The position numbers and the translations under genes are program-made. DNA of 64,000 nucleotides from positions 107,340-171,339 of the forward strand of contig NZ_BCWQ01000013.1 of the NCBI RefSeq assembly GCF_001592285.1, read 5' to 3'. This DNA comes from Hydrogenophaga pseudoflava NBRC 102511. Its GTDB lineage: Bacteria > Pseudomonadota > Gammaproteobacteria > Burkholderiales > Burkholderiaceae_C. Shown here one piece after another: positions 15,831 through 24,060 of this stretch; the first letter of the stretch is position 1, and each line of letters starts with the position of its first letter. A model generated the notes under the pieces. It did not search any database, was not told the origin of the DNA, and was given only the letters and a program-made list of their open reading frames with translations.

Positions 15831-17474
15831 TCAGCCGACCGGCTCGGGCAGCCGGCCCGGCAGCAGGGCGCGGGCCGGGTCATTGGCGGCCGGGTCGGGC
15901 GCCACCAGCCGGCCCAGCGCGCCGGTGTCGAGCCCCGGATGGTCGGCCAGGGCGCGACCGAGGATCTGCCCGGCCAGCGTGTGCAACTGGGCGTTGGACG
16001 CACGGATGCGGGCCACGAAGCCGGCGGCGTCCAGTGTGTCGTTGAGGCTGCGGTTGAGTTCGGCGAACCAGGGCAGGGTGGCCTGGTCCAGCATCACCGC
16101 GGGGTTGCGCTTCTCGCTGACCACCGACCAGGCGCGCAGGAAGTCCTGCACCGCTCGGTTGAGCGCCTGGCACTGGGCCAGCTCGGTGCGCAGTGCGGCC
16201 AGCGACGACAGGTCGGCCAGCCGGTCGTGGAAGACGAACTGCGCCAGCACGCCCCAGTAGTAGGTGTAGTCCCAGATCACCTTGACCGGCAGCACCTCGG
16301 GGTCGCCGAAGATCGGGTACTGGTCCTGGTAGAGCGCCAGCGTGCTCTCGTAGAACGAGTGCAGCAGCTGGTCGAACACCTGCACCCGCGCGCCCAGGCG
16401 CTCGCCGCGCCGGTCCATGCTGACCAGCTCGGTGATGTATGTGTTGCTGATGGCGATGAAGTCGCTGCCTGGTGAATAGAAGGGGTCGAGGAACAGCCCG
16501 GCCTCGCCGGTCAGCGCCCAGCGGTCGGCCGAATAGACCTGCTTGCAGCCGTAGGAGAAGCGCTTGAAGAAGGCGAAGTCCTGCAGCAGGTGGCGCTTGC
16601 CGTCCAGCTCGTCGAACAGCAGCGGCTGGTAGGTCTGGAACCAGTCCATGGCCTTCTCGAAGGTGTCCATGGTGTCCAGCGGGTGGATCGCCGGGTCGGC
16701 CACGATGCCGACCGAGTGCGAGCCCGAAGACAGCGGGATCAGCCAGACCCAGTAGCCCGCACCGACCAGGTGGTTGGTCGAGAGCCAGCGCGCCGGCGGG
16801 TCGCAGCGCCCGCGCCACTCGGCGTTGTCGGTCCAGCGGTCGATCTCGATGCGGTCCTTGATCCGGAACCAGATCGCGTGGGCGGCGTGGTTGTTCGGCT
16901 CCGCCAGACCGAGCTTGCGCTTGATCAGGCCGGCGCGGCCGCAGGCGTCGACCACCCAGCGGCTGTCCACCTCGTGTGGCGATGTGCCCAGCGAGTAGCC
17001 CACCCGGTGCAGGGCGGCCGGGTCGGCGGACGACTCGGCCAGGTGGATCTGCCGCACCATGGAGCCCTCGATCACCTCGATGCCGCGGCGGCGGGCCTCT
17101 TCGACCAGGAAGTTCTCGAAGATGCCGCGGTCGATCTGGTAGCTGGGCACGGAGAGGTGGCGGCTGGCGCCGATCTCGGTCACCTGGTCCAGGTCGCGCC
17201 GGCCTTCGGAGAAGAAGAAGCGGAAACCGAACTTGCGCAGGTGGCGCTCGCGCAGGTGATCGCCCAGCCCCAGGACCTTGTCGAAGTAGTGCGCACCGAC
17301 CTCGACCGTCGATTCACCCACCTTGTGGGCGGCTTCGGGCGCCGGGCCTGCGCGGCGCTCCAGCACCAGGATGTCCAGGTCGGGCTCTCTCTGTCGCAGC
17401 TGCAGGGCCAGCGTCAGGCCGGCCAGTCCACCACCGAGGATGACGACGTCGCGGGGAGGGTGTTGCGGATTCAT
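15831..17474 (-). CDS. Second flavin-dependent halogenase-like oxidoreductase (long paralogue)
   Basis: 547 residues. N-terminal GGGLAGLTLALQL for FAD, KVGESTVEVGAHYF in the tryptophan-halogenase/FAD-monooxygenase style, and WVWLIP matching the halogenase WxWxIP signature; ALTGEAGLFLDPFYSPG is the C-terminal FAD motif. It is about 100 residues longer than its neighbour, with an extra helical C-terminal region (about 430-547). Two such flavoproteins in one polyene operon could give two halogenation or hydroxylation steps. A 76-bp gap separates it from the shorter paralogue and 61 bp from the CLF gene. Confidence 0.82.
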   Translation of the reverse strand: MNPQHPPRDVVILGGGLAGLTLALQLRQREPDLDILVLERRAGPAPEAAHKVGESTVEVGAHYFDKVLGLGDHLRERHLRKFGFRFFFSEGRRDLDQVTEIGASRHLSVPSYQIDRGIFENFLVEEARRRGIEVIEGSMVRQIHLAESSADPAALHRVGYSLGTSPHEVDSRWVVDACGRAGLIKRKLGLAEPNNHAAHAIWFRIKDRIEIDRWTDNAEWRGRCDPPARWLSTNHLVGAGYWVWLIPLSSGSHSVGIVADPAIHPLDTMDTFEKAMDWFQTYQPLLFDELDGKRHLLQDFAFFKRFSYGCKQVYSADRWALTGEAGLFLDPFYSPGSDFIAISNTYITELVSMDRRGERLGARVQVFDQLLHSFYESTLALYQDQYPIFGDPEVLPVKVIWDYTYYWGVLAQFVFHDRLADLSSLAALRTELAQCQALNRAVQDFLRAWSVVSEKRNPAVMLDQATLPWFAELNRSLNDTLDAAGFVARIRASNAQLHTLAGQILGRALADHPGLDTGALGRLVAPDPAANDPARALLPGRLPEPVG

Positions 17475-17535
17475 GGCGGCAGTATCGCCGCATTGCTTCG
17501 TTGTGGCGGCCTGCGGAACGGGGAAACCGAGGGGT

Positions 17536-18333
17536 TCAGGGGGCGATGCGCAGGTCCAGCGACTGGTGGGCCGACAGCGGCCAGACGAGCCGCGCCGGTT
17601 GCGCGGCGGCCAGGGCCTCGAACAGGGGCAGGGCGGGCGCCATGGCGTTGCGGCCCAGCGCCTGCGCGGCGGGGCTGCGGGCGGCCGGCGGCTCGGTGGC
17701 GCCGGGGCGCAGTTGCCAGTCCAGCCGCGCGGTGCGGGCCGGCCCGGCCTGCGGCGCCAGCACCAGCGCCACGGCCAGTGCGCCCTGGCTGCGGGTGGTG
17801 TTGGTCAGGGCGCCGACGGCGGCGGTGTCGTAGGCCACGTACAGCACCGGCCGCTGCTCGGCCTGGCACTGCACCAGCGCTTCCAGCAGGCCGTGGGCGA
17901 AGCTGTGCGCGGCGCCGCTGACCGCGGTGTTGCTCTGGCTGTTGCGGGTGAGCATGCTCCAGAACCCGGCGGGCGCGTTGTGGATCGAGTGCAGGAACCG
18001 GGTGGGCGACACCAGGGTGGGTGTGTGCACCAGGGTGCGGCACAGCTCGTCGATCACGGGCAGGTCGCCGTGGGCCGAGGCAAACACCGCCAGCAGTTGC
18101 GCGGGGTCGTGGCCACAGGCGGCCACCGCTTCGTGGGCGGCGGCCAGCGCCAGCGCCACGGTCTGCGGTGCCCGGCGCCGCTCGGCCGGTGGCAGCTGGC
18201 TGGGCGGTGGAATCGGCAGCGGCGGGTCCGCCGGAGCGGCCTCGCCCCGCAGCGCGGAACGTGCAGCCGTCCAGCCCGGCAGGGTGGGTGACCAGAGCGC
18301 GAGGCCGTCGATGTGGGCGCTGAACCGGCTCAT
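17536..18333 (-). CDS. Beta-ketoacyl synthase-like chain-length factor (right arm)
   Basis: 265 residues of the same PF13723 family as the gene at 2296-3093, with the matching stretch SPTRFLHSIHNAPAGFW and no catalytic Cys. The start is the ATG at 18333, overlapping the ketosynthase stop by 4 bp. It is Ala/Pro-richer than the left-arm copy and clearly diverged, so the two copies are not a recent duplication. Expected to form a heterodimer with the KS encoded immediately upstream. Confidence 0.87.
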   Translation of the reverse strand: MSRFSAHIDGLALWSPTLPGWTAARSALRGEAAPADPPLPIPPPSQLPPAERRRAPQTVALALAAAHEAVAACGHDPAQLLAVFASAHGDLPVIDELCRTLVHTPTLVSPTRFLHSIHNAPAGFWSMLTRNSQSNTAVSGAAHSFAHGLLEALVQCQAEQRPVLYVAYDTAAVGALTNTTRSQGALAVALVLAPQAGPARTARLDWQLRPGATEPPAARSPAAQALGRNAMAPALPLFEALAAAQPARLVWPLSAHQSLDLRIAP

Positions 18334-19541
18334 GAATCCGCTCCGTCGGCGCGACCGAACACCAGCACGCAGTTGCTGCCGCCGAAGGCAAATGCGTGGC
18401 TGGCCACTGCGCGCACCCGCTGTTCCCGCGGCGCCAGCAGCAGGCGGCTCCGAATGCCCGCCTCGGGGTCGCGGGTGTTTACCGTGCCGGGCAGCAGGCC
18501 GTGCTCCAGCGCCAGCAGGCTGAAGACCGCGCCCAGGGCGCCGGCCGCGCCCAGGGTGTGGCCGGTCATGCCCTTGGTGGAGCTGACCGGTGTGCCAGGG
18601 GAAAAGCGCCGCCCGATCAGCCGCGCCTCGACCTCGTCGTTCTTGGGCGTGGCGGTGCCGTGCAGGTGCACGAAGCCGATGTCGCCGGTGCCCAGCCCCG
18701 CGCGGGCCAGCGCCTGGTCCAGCGCGGCCTCGGCACCCGCGCCGTCGGGGTCGGGGGCGGACAGATGGTGGGCGTCGCTGGACTCGCCGTGGCCCAGCAG
18801 CTGCAGGCCACCGGCGCCGCGTTCGAGCAGGGCAAAGGCCGCGGCTTCGCCGATGCTGATGCCCCGGCGCGCCTCGTCGAAGGGCCGGCAGGGTTCGGGC
18901 GAGACCAGCTGCAGCGCATGGAAGCCGAACAGCACGCTGCCGCACAGGCTGTCGACCCCGCCCACGACCGCCGCGTCGGCCAGCCCCAGGCGGATCAGGC
19001 GCTCCGCGGCGGCAAAGACCTTGGCACTCGACGAGCAGGCGGTGGACACCGTGAGCGCCGGACCCTGCAGGCCCAGCGCCTCCTGCGCAAAACCGGTGAG
19101 CGAATGCAAGGTGTGCAACGCCGGGTTGTCGGGCTGGGGCGGGAACACGCCGGTCGCGTCGAGCGCCTGGTAGGCGTCCTCGGTGGCGCCGATGCTGGCG
19201 GTGGACGAGCCGAGCACCAGGGCCACGCGGCCGGCCCCGTGGCGCCGCACCGCAGCGCGGACCGCGTCGGCAAAACCGTCCGCCTGCAGGCCCCGCCAGG
19301 CCAGCCGGTTGTTGCGGCAGTCCCAGTGCGCCCAGCGCGCCGGCAGGGGCTGCTCCAGCCCGTCGACGCGGCCGACGCAGGTGGCCAGGGGTTCGGCCAT
19401 CGGGGCGGCGCCGAAGTCGTGCGGTCCGAGCGGGCGCAGGCCGCTGCGGCCTTGCGCAATGGCGTCCCGCATCGCCGCCTGACCGTCGCCCAGGGCCGAC
19501 ACGGCGGTGAAGGCTTGGACGCGAAGCGGAGGAATGGGCAC
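18330..19541 (-). CDS. Beta-ketoacyl-ACP synthase (aryl-polyene ketosynthase, right arm)
   Basis: 403 residues if translation starts at the GTG at 19541, the first codon that aligns with the N-terminus of the left-arm ketosynthase; no ATG is available there and upstream sequence looks non-coding. Catalytic residues are intact: Cys169 (STACSSS), His294 (HLHGTATP) and His328 (KGMTGHTLGAAGA). First gene of the right arm, divergent from the COG4648 membrane protein with 130 bp between them, where a promoter should lie (a TAAAAT box at 19619 serves the plus side at best weakly). Confidence 0.88.
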   Translation of the reverse strand: MPIPPLRVQAFTAVSALGDGQAAMRDAIAQGRSGLRPLGPHDFGAAPMAEPLATCVGRVDGLEQPLPARWAHWDCRNNRLAWRGLQADGFADAVRAAVRRHGAGRVALVLGSSTASIGATEDAYQALDATGVFPPQPDNPALHTLHSLTGFAQEALGLQGPALTVSTACSSSAKVFAAAERLIRLGLADAAVVGGVDSLCGSVLFGFHALQLVSPEPCRPFDEARRGISIGEAAAFALLERGAGGLQLLGHGESSDAHHLSAPDPDGAGAEAALDQALARAGLGTGDIGFVHLHGTATPKNDEVEARLIGRRFSPGTPVSSTKGMTGHTLGAAGALGAVFSLLALEHGLLPGTVNTRDPEAGIRSRLLLAPREQRVRAVASHAFAFGGSNCVLVFGRADGADS

Positions 19542-19671
19542 GGTGATCGGTGGGTGGGTGGGGTGGTGGCGGGCATTGTAGGTAGCGAAGCGGGGGCTGC
19601 GGACAGGCCACCCCCCGGTAAAATCGTCTCTCTGTCCTGTAAGGCGCCTGCTGGCGCGCACCCCCCACCCC

Positions 19672-20358
19672 ATGCCCCCTTCGTCGACCGAACTGCCCCC
19701 GCCGGCGGCCTCTTCCATTTGGCCCTGGATCAAAGGCTTGGCAGCGGCCCTGGTGGCGGTGGCCTGGGCCGTGGCCTCGCACATGGCGGCCGGGCAGAGC
19801 GAACCCTCCGGCTGGGGCGCGGCCCTGGCGCTGGCGCCGGTGGTCACGGCCCTGGTGCTGGGCCTGTGGAGCCTGCCGGCGCGCTGGCTGGGCCTGACGG
19901 GCCTGGCCCTGATGGCGGTGCTGCTGGTCGGCGCCTGGCCCTGGCTCACCGCCCGCGTGCCGCTGCTGTTCTTTCTGGACCAGACCGGCGTCTATATATT
20001 GATGGCGGTGGTGTTCGGCCGCACCCTGCGGGGGCCGGGCGAGTCGCTGGTGACCCAGATGGCGCGGCTGGTCCACGGCGGGGTGCTGTCGGCCCGGCAA
20101 CTGGTCTACACCCGGGGAGTCACCATCGCCTGGAGCGTGTTTTTCCTGGTCATGGCCCTGGTGTCGGTGGCGCTGTTCCTGTGGGCACCCACGCCGGTCT
20201 GGTCGACCTTCGCCTACCTGCTGGGCGGCCCGCTGATCGGCCTGATGTTCCTGGGCGAATTCCTCTGGCGCCGCCACGCGCTGGCCGGCGAGGACAAGGC
20301 CACCATCGCCGACGCCATCCGCGCCTGGAAGGCGCACAACGCCGACAAGGCGCCCTGA
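19672..20358 (+). CDS. COG4648-type integral membrane protein
   Basis: 228 residues with about six hydrophobic helices and the conserved stretch VPLLFFLDQTGVYILMAVVFGRTLRGPGESLVTQMARLVHG (split here as VPLLFFLDQTG and FGRTLRGPGES) plus YTRGVTIAWSVFF. This matches the COG4648 membrane family that accompanies aryl-polyene gene clusters. Function unknown; divergent from the right-arm ketosynthase and 36 bp ahead of dnaE, so it may share a transcript with dnaE. Confidence 0.7.
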   Translation: MPPSSTELPPPAASSIWPWIKGLAAALVAVAWAVASHMAAGQSEPSGWGAALALAPVVTALVLGLWSLPARWLGLTGLALMAVLLVGAWPWLTARVPLLFFLDQTGVYILMAVVFGRTLRGPGESLVTQMARLVHGGVLSARQLVYTRGVTIAWSVFFLVMALVSVALFLWAPTPVWSTFAYLLGGPLIGLMFLGEFLWRRHALAGEDKATIADAIRAWKAHNADKAP

Positions 20359-20394
20359 TTTTTTCCGCCCGCCACCCGCGGGCCGTTTGCACCG

Positions 20395-23300
20395 ATGTTC
20401 ATCCACCTGCGCCTGCACACCGAGTTTTCCGTCGTCGACGGCACCAACCGCATCGACGACGCTGTGGCCGCGGCGCAGGCCGACGGCCAGCCCGCGCTGG
20501 CGATCACCGACCTCAACAACCTGTTCGGTGCGGTCAAGTTCTACAAGGCCGCCCGCGGGGCCGGCGTCAAGCCGGTGCTGGGGGCCGAGGTGTCGCTGGC
20601 CGGCTTCACCGACGAAACGCCGGGTGCCATGCCCGGTGCCCACCAGCCGCCGGCGCCGCGCGTGATCCTGCTGGTGCAGGACAAGCAGGGCTACCTCAAC
20701 CTCAGCGAGCTGCTCGCCCGCGCCTGGACGCGCAGCGACGGCCGGGCCGGCGCGGTGGTGCAGCGCGAATGGCTGGAGGAACTCAACGCCGGCCTTCTGA
20801 TGCTCTCCGGCGCGCAGGCCGGCCCGGTCGGGCAGGCCCTGGTGCAGGGCGATGCCCAGCGCGCGGCCGGCCTGGCGCTGCAGCTGGCCAGCCTGTTCCC
20901 GCACCGGTTCTACATCGAGCTGCAGCGCGCGGGCCGTGCCGACGACGAGCGCCATGTGATCGCCGCGGTGCAGCTCGCCGCGCGCCTGCACCTGCCGGTG
21001 GTGGCGACGCACCCGGTGCAGTTCCTGGCCGAGGACGACTACGAGGCGCACGAGGCGCGCGTCTGCATCGCCGAGGGCGAGATCCTGGCCAACAACCGGC
21101 GCGTGCGCCGCTTCACCCGCGAGCAGTACTTCAAGTCGTCGGCGCAGATGGAAGCGCTGTTCGCCGACATCCCCTCGGCCATCGCCAACACGCTGGAGAT
21201 TGCCAAGCGCTGCAACCTGACCCTGGTGCTGGGCAAGCCGCAGCTGCCGAACTTCCCGATCCCGCCGGTGGACGGTCGCATCATGTCGGTGGAGGAGTAC
21301 TTCCGCCACGTGTCCTACGAGGGACTGGAAGGGCGTCTGAAGCACCTGTTCCCCGACGAGGCCAAGCGCGAGGAGCAGCGCCCGCGCTACGTCGAGCGGC
21401 TGGAGTTCGAGCTCAACACCATCCTGAAGATGGGGTTTCCGGGCTACTTCCTGATCGTGTCGGACTTCATCAAGTGGGCCAAGGAAAACGGCTGCCCGGT
21501 GGGGCCGGGCCGGGGTTCCGGGGCCGGCTCGCTGGTGGCCTACGCGCTGCTCATCACCGACCTCGACCCGCTGCAGTACAACCTGCTGTTCGAGCGCTTC
21601 CTGAACCCGGAGCGGGTCTCCATGCCCGACTTCGACATCGACTTCTGCCAGTCCAACCGCGACCGGGTGATCGACTACGTGAAGGACCGCTACGGCAAGG
21701 ACGCGGTGAGCCAGATCGCCACCTTCGGCACCATGGCCGCGCGCGCGGCCATCCGCGACGTGGGCCGGGTGCTCGACTTCTCCTACGGCTTCTGCGACGG
21801 CATCTCCAAGCTCATCCCCAACAAGCCGGGCATGAGCGTGACGCTGCAGTACCCGCCGGTGCCCAAGAAGGAGGGCGACAAGAACAACTACGCCATCGAG
21901 ATGGAGCCCATCCTGGCGGAGCGCATCGAGAAGGAAGAGGACGTCAGGACCCTGATCGAGCTGGCGCAGAAGCTCGAGGGCATGACCCGCAACATCGGCA
22001 TGCACGCCGGTGGCGTGCTGATCGCGCCGGGCAAGCTGACCGATTTCTGCCCGCTCTACCAGCAGCCGGGCAGCGAGTCGGCGGTGAGCCAGTACGACAA
22101 GGACGACGTCGAAGCCATCGGTCTGGTGAAGTTCGACTTCCTGGGCCTGGCCACGCTGACCATCCTGGAGATCGCGCGCGAGTTCATCATGAAGCGCCAC
22201 AAGGGCCAGGAGAACTTCCGCTTCGAGGACGTGCCGCTGGACGACAAGGCGGTGTACGCGCTGTTCTCAAAGGGCCAGACCGAGGCCGTGTTCCAGTTTG
22301 AAAGCCGCGGCATGCAGGGCATGCTGCGCGACGCCAAGCCCAGCCGGCTGGAAGACCTGATCGCCCTGAACGCGCTGTACCGCCCGGGCCCGATGGACCT
22401 GATTCCCAGCTTCGTGGCGCGCAAGCACGGGCGCGAAGCGGTGGACTATCCGCACCCGGCGGTGGCCGAGATGCTCAGCGAGACCTACGGGATCATGGTC
22501 TACCAGGAGCAGGTGATGCAGACCGCCCAGATCCTGGGCGGCTACTCGCTCGGCGGCGCCGACCTGCTGCGCCGCGCCATGGGCAAGAAAAAGGCCGAGG
22601 AAATGGCCGAGCACCGCGAGAAGTTCCGCGCCGGTGCCCTGGCCACCCACGGCATTCCGCAGGACAAGGCCGACGAGGTCTTCGACCTGATGGAGAAGTT
22701 CGCCGGCTACGGCTTCAACAAGTCGCACGCCGCCGCCTACTCGCTGCTGGCGTACCACACGGCCTGGCTCAAGGTGCACTACACCGCCGAGTTCTTCTGC
22801 GCCAACATGACGGTGGAAATGGACGACACCGACAAGCTCAAGGTGTTGTGGGAGGACGCGCGCAAGATGGGCATGGGCTTCGAGCCGCCCGATGTGAACC
22901 GCGGCGGCTACCGTTTCGAACCGGTCACCGACAAGCTCATCCGCTACGGCCTGGGGGCCGTCAAGGGCACGGGCCAGCAGGCCATCGAAGCCATCGTCGC
23001 GGCGCGCGAAGGGCGCGGCGAAGGCCCGAACGGCGACGAGAAAGGCCCGTTCACCAGCCTGTTCAACTTCTGCCTGCGGGTGGACCGCCAGCGCATCAAC
23101 AAGCGCACGGTGGAAGCGCTGATCAAGGCCGGCGCCTTCGACGCGCTCAACCTCAACCGGGCCGAGCTGCTGGCCTCGCTGGACGTGGCCTTCGAATACG
23201 CGGCCGCGACGCAGGCCAACGCCCACCAGGGTGGCCTGTTCGACATGCTGGGTGGCGACGACCATGGCTCCAGCACGCAGGAGCCGGCCTACGAGACCAC

Positions 23301-23964
23301 CACGCCCTGGGGCGTCAAGGAGCGCCTGACGCACGAGAAGACCGCCATCGGCTTCTACTTCTCAGGCCATTTGTTCGACGAGGTCGAGCGCGAGGTGCGG
23401 CGCTTTGCCCGCACGCCGCTGGCCGACGTGAAGGAAAGCCGCGACCCGGTGATCCTGGCCGGCATCGTCTCGGACTTCCGCGTCATCAACGGACAGCGCG
23501 GCAAGCTCGCCTTCTTCAAGCTCGACGACAAGAGCGGCGTGCTGGAGGTCAGTGCCGACGAACACCTGATCAACCAGTACCGCCACATTCTCAAGGACGA
23601 CGAGCTGCTGGTCGTGCAGGCGACCGTGCAGCCCGACCGTTTCTCGGGCGGGCTGCGGCTGAAGATCCAGCAGATCTGGGATCTGGCAGCCGCCCGCTGC
23701 CGTTTCGGCAAGTACCTGCGCGTGGCGGTCAACGGCCACGCACCGGCCATTGCCCAGCTGGTGCGGGACTTCCCGCCCCGGCGCGAAGAAACCGAGCAGG
23801 GCGAGCTGGTCCGTGGGCTGGGGGTGCGGCTGATGATCGAGCGCGCCGGCGCGCGCTGCGAGCTGCAGCTGGACGACCGGGCGCTGTTTTTCCCGACCGA
23901 TGCGGCGCTGGCCAGCTGGATGGCACAGGCCCACGAGCGGCGCGCCGAGATCGTGTTCGACTGA
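20395..23964 (+). CDS. dnaE: DNA polymerase III subunit alpha
   Basis: The replicative polymerase catalytic subunit, 1189 residues, close to the roughly 1160 of E. coli DnaE. Starts MFIHLRLHTEFSVVDG, the N-terminal PHP domain; polymerase catalytic aspartates are seen in MPDFDIDFCQ (near 410) and KFDFLGLATL (near 580). The stretch GYGFNKSHAAAYSLLAYHTAWLK and a C-terminal OB-fold region with beta-clamp-binding potential follow. The very long open frames on the opposite strand over this gene are a GC-skew artefact. Confidence 0.97.
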   Translation: MFIHLRLHTEFSVVDGTNRIDDAVAAAQADGQPALAITDLNNLFGAVKFYKAARGAGVKPVLGAEVSLAGFTDETPGAMPGAHQPPAPRVILLVQDKQGYLNLSELLARAWTRSDGRAGAVVQREWLEELNAGLLMLSGAQAGPVGQALVQGDAQRAAGLALQLASLFPHRFYIELQRAGRADDERHVIAAVQLAARLHLPVVATHPVQFLAEDDYEAHEARVCIAEGEILANNRRVRRFTREQYFKSSAQMEALFADIPSAIANTLEIAKRCNLTLVLGKPQLPNFPIPPVDGRIMSVEEYFRHVSYEGLEGRLKHLFPDEAKREEQRPRYVERLEFELNTILKMGFPGYFLIVSDFIKWAKENGCPVGPGRGSGAGSLVAYALLITDLDPLQYNLLFERFLNPERVSMPDFDIDFCQSNRDRVIDYVKDRYGKDAVSQIATFGTMAARAAIRDVGRVLDFSYGFCDGISKLIPNKPGMSVTLQYPPVPKKEGDKNNYAIEMEPILAERIEKEEDVRTLIELAQKLEGMTRNIGMHAGGVLIAPGKLTDFCPLYQQPGSESAVSQYDKDDVEAIGLVKFDFLGLATLTILEIAREFIMKRHKGQENFRFEDVPLDDKAVYALFSKGQTEAVFQFESRGMQGMLRDAKPSRLEDLIALNALYRPGPMDLIPSFVARKHGREAVDYPHPAVAEMLSETYGIMVYQEQVMQTAQILGGYSLGGADLLRRAMGKKKAEEMAEHREKFRAGALATHGIPQDKADEVFDLMEKFAGYGFNKSHAAAYSLLAYHTAWLKVHYTAEFFCANMTVEMDDTDKLKVLWEDARKMGMGFEPPDVNRGGYRFEPVTDKLIRYGLGAVKGTGQQAIEAIVAAREGRGEGPNGDEKGPFTSLFNFCLRVDRQRINKRTVEALIKAGAFDALNLNRAELLASLDVAFEYAAATQANAHQGGLFDMLGGDDHGSSTQEPAYETTTPWGVKERLTHEKTAIGFYFSGHLFDEVEREVRRFARTPLADVKESRDPVILAGIVSDFRVINGQRGKLAFFKLDDKSGVLEVSADEHLINQYRHILKDDELLVVQATVQPDRFSGGLRLKIQQIWDLAAARCRFGKYLRVAVNGHAPAIAQLVRDFPPRREETEQGELVRGLGVRLMIERAGARCELQLDDRALFFPTDAALASWMAQAHERRAEIVFD

Positions 23965-24060
23965 CCGCAGAACGGCCCTCTGCGGCAAAAACCCCCCAGG
24001 GTTGTCAATCCTGTCACGCTGGGACGGGTCTCGGTGTTCAAGTCGGCACTGGCTGCGCCG

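Noticed and set aside
17536..22301. Very long open frames on both strands across the ketosynthase/dnaE region (over 1300 codons each).
   Set aside because: They are antisense or shifted shadows of real genes in GC-rich DNA; their translations are Arg/Ala/Gly/Pro-rich with no motifs, while the true frames carry complete catalytic sites.
23965..23998. Hairpin CCGCAG/CTGCGG just after dnaE, considered as a terminator.
   Set aside because: It is followed by an A-run and C-run rather than a T-run on the transcribed strand, and the minus strand has no gene ending there.
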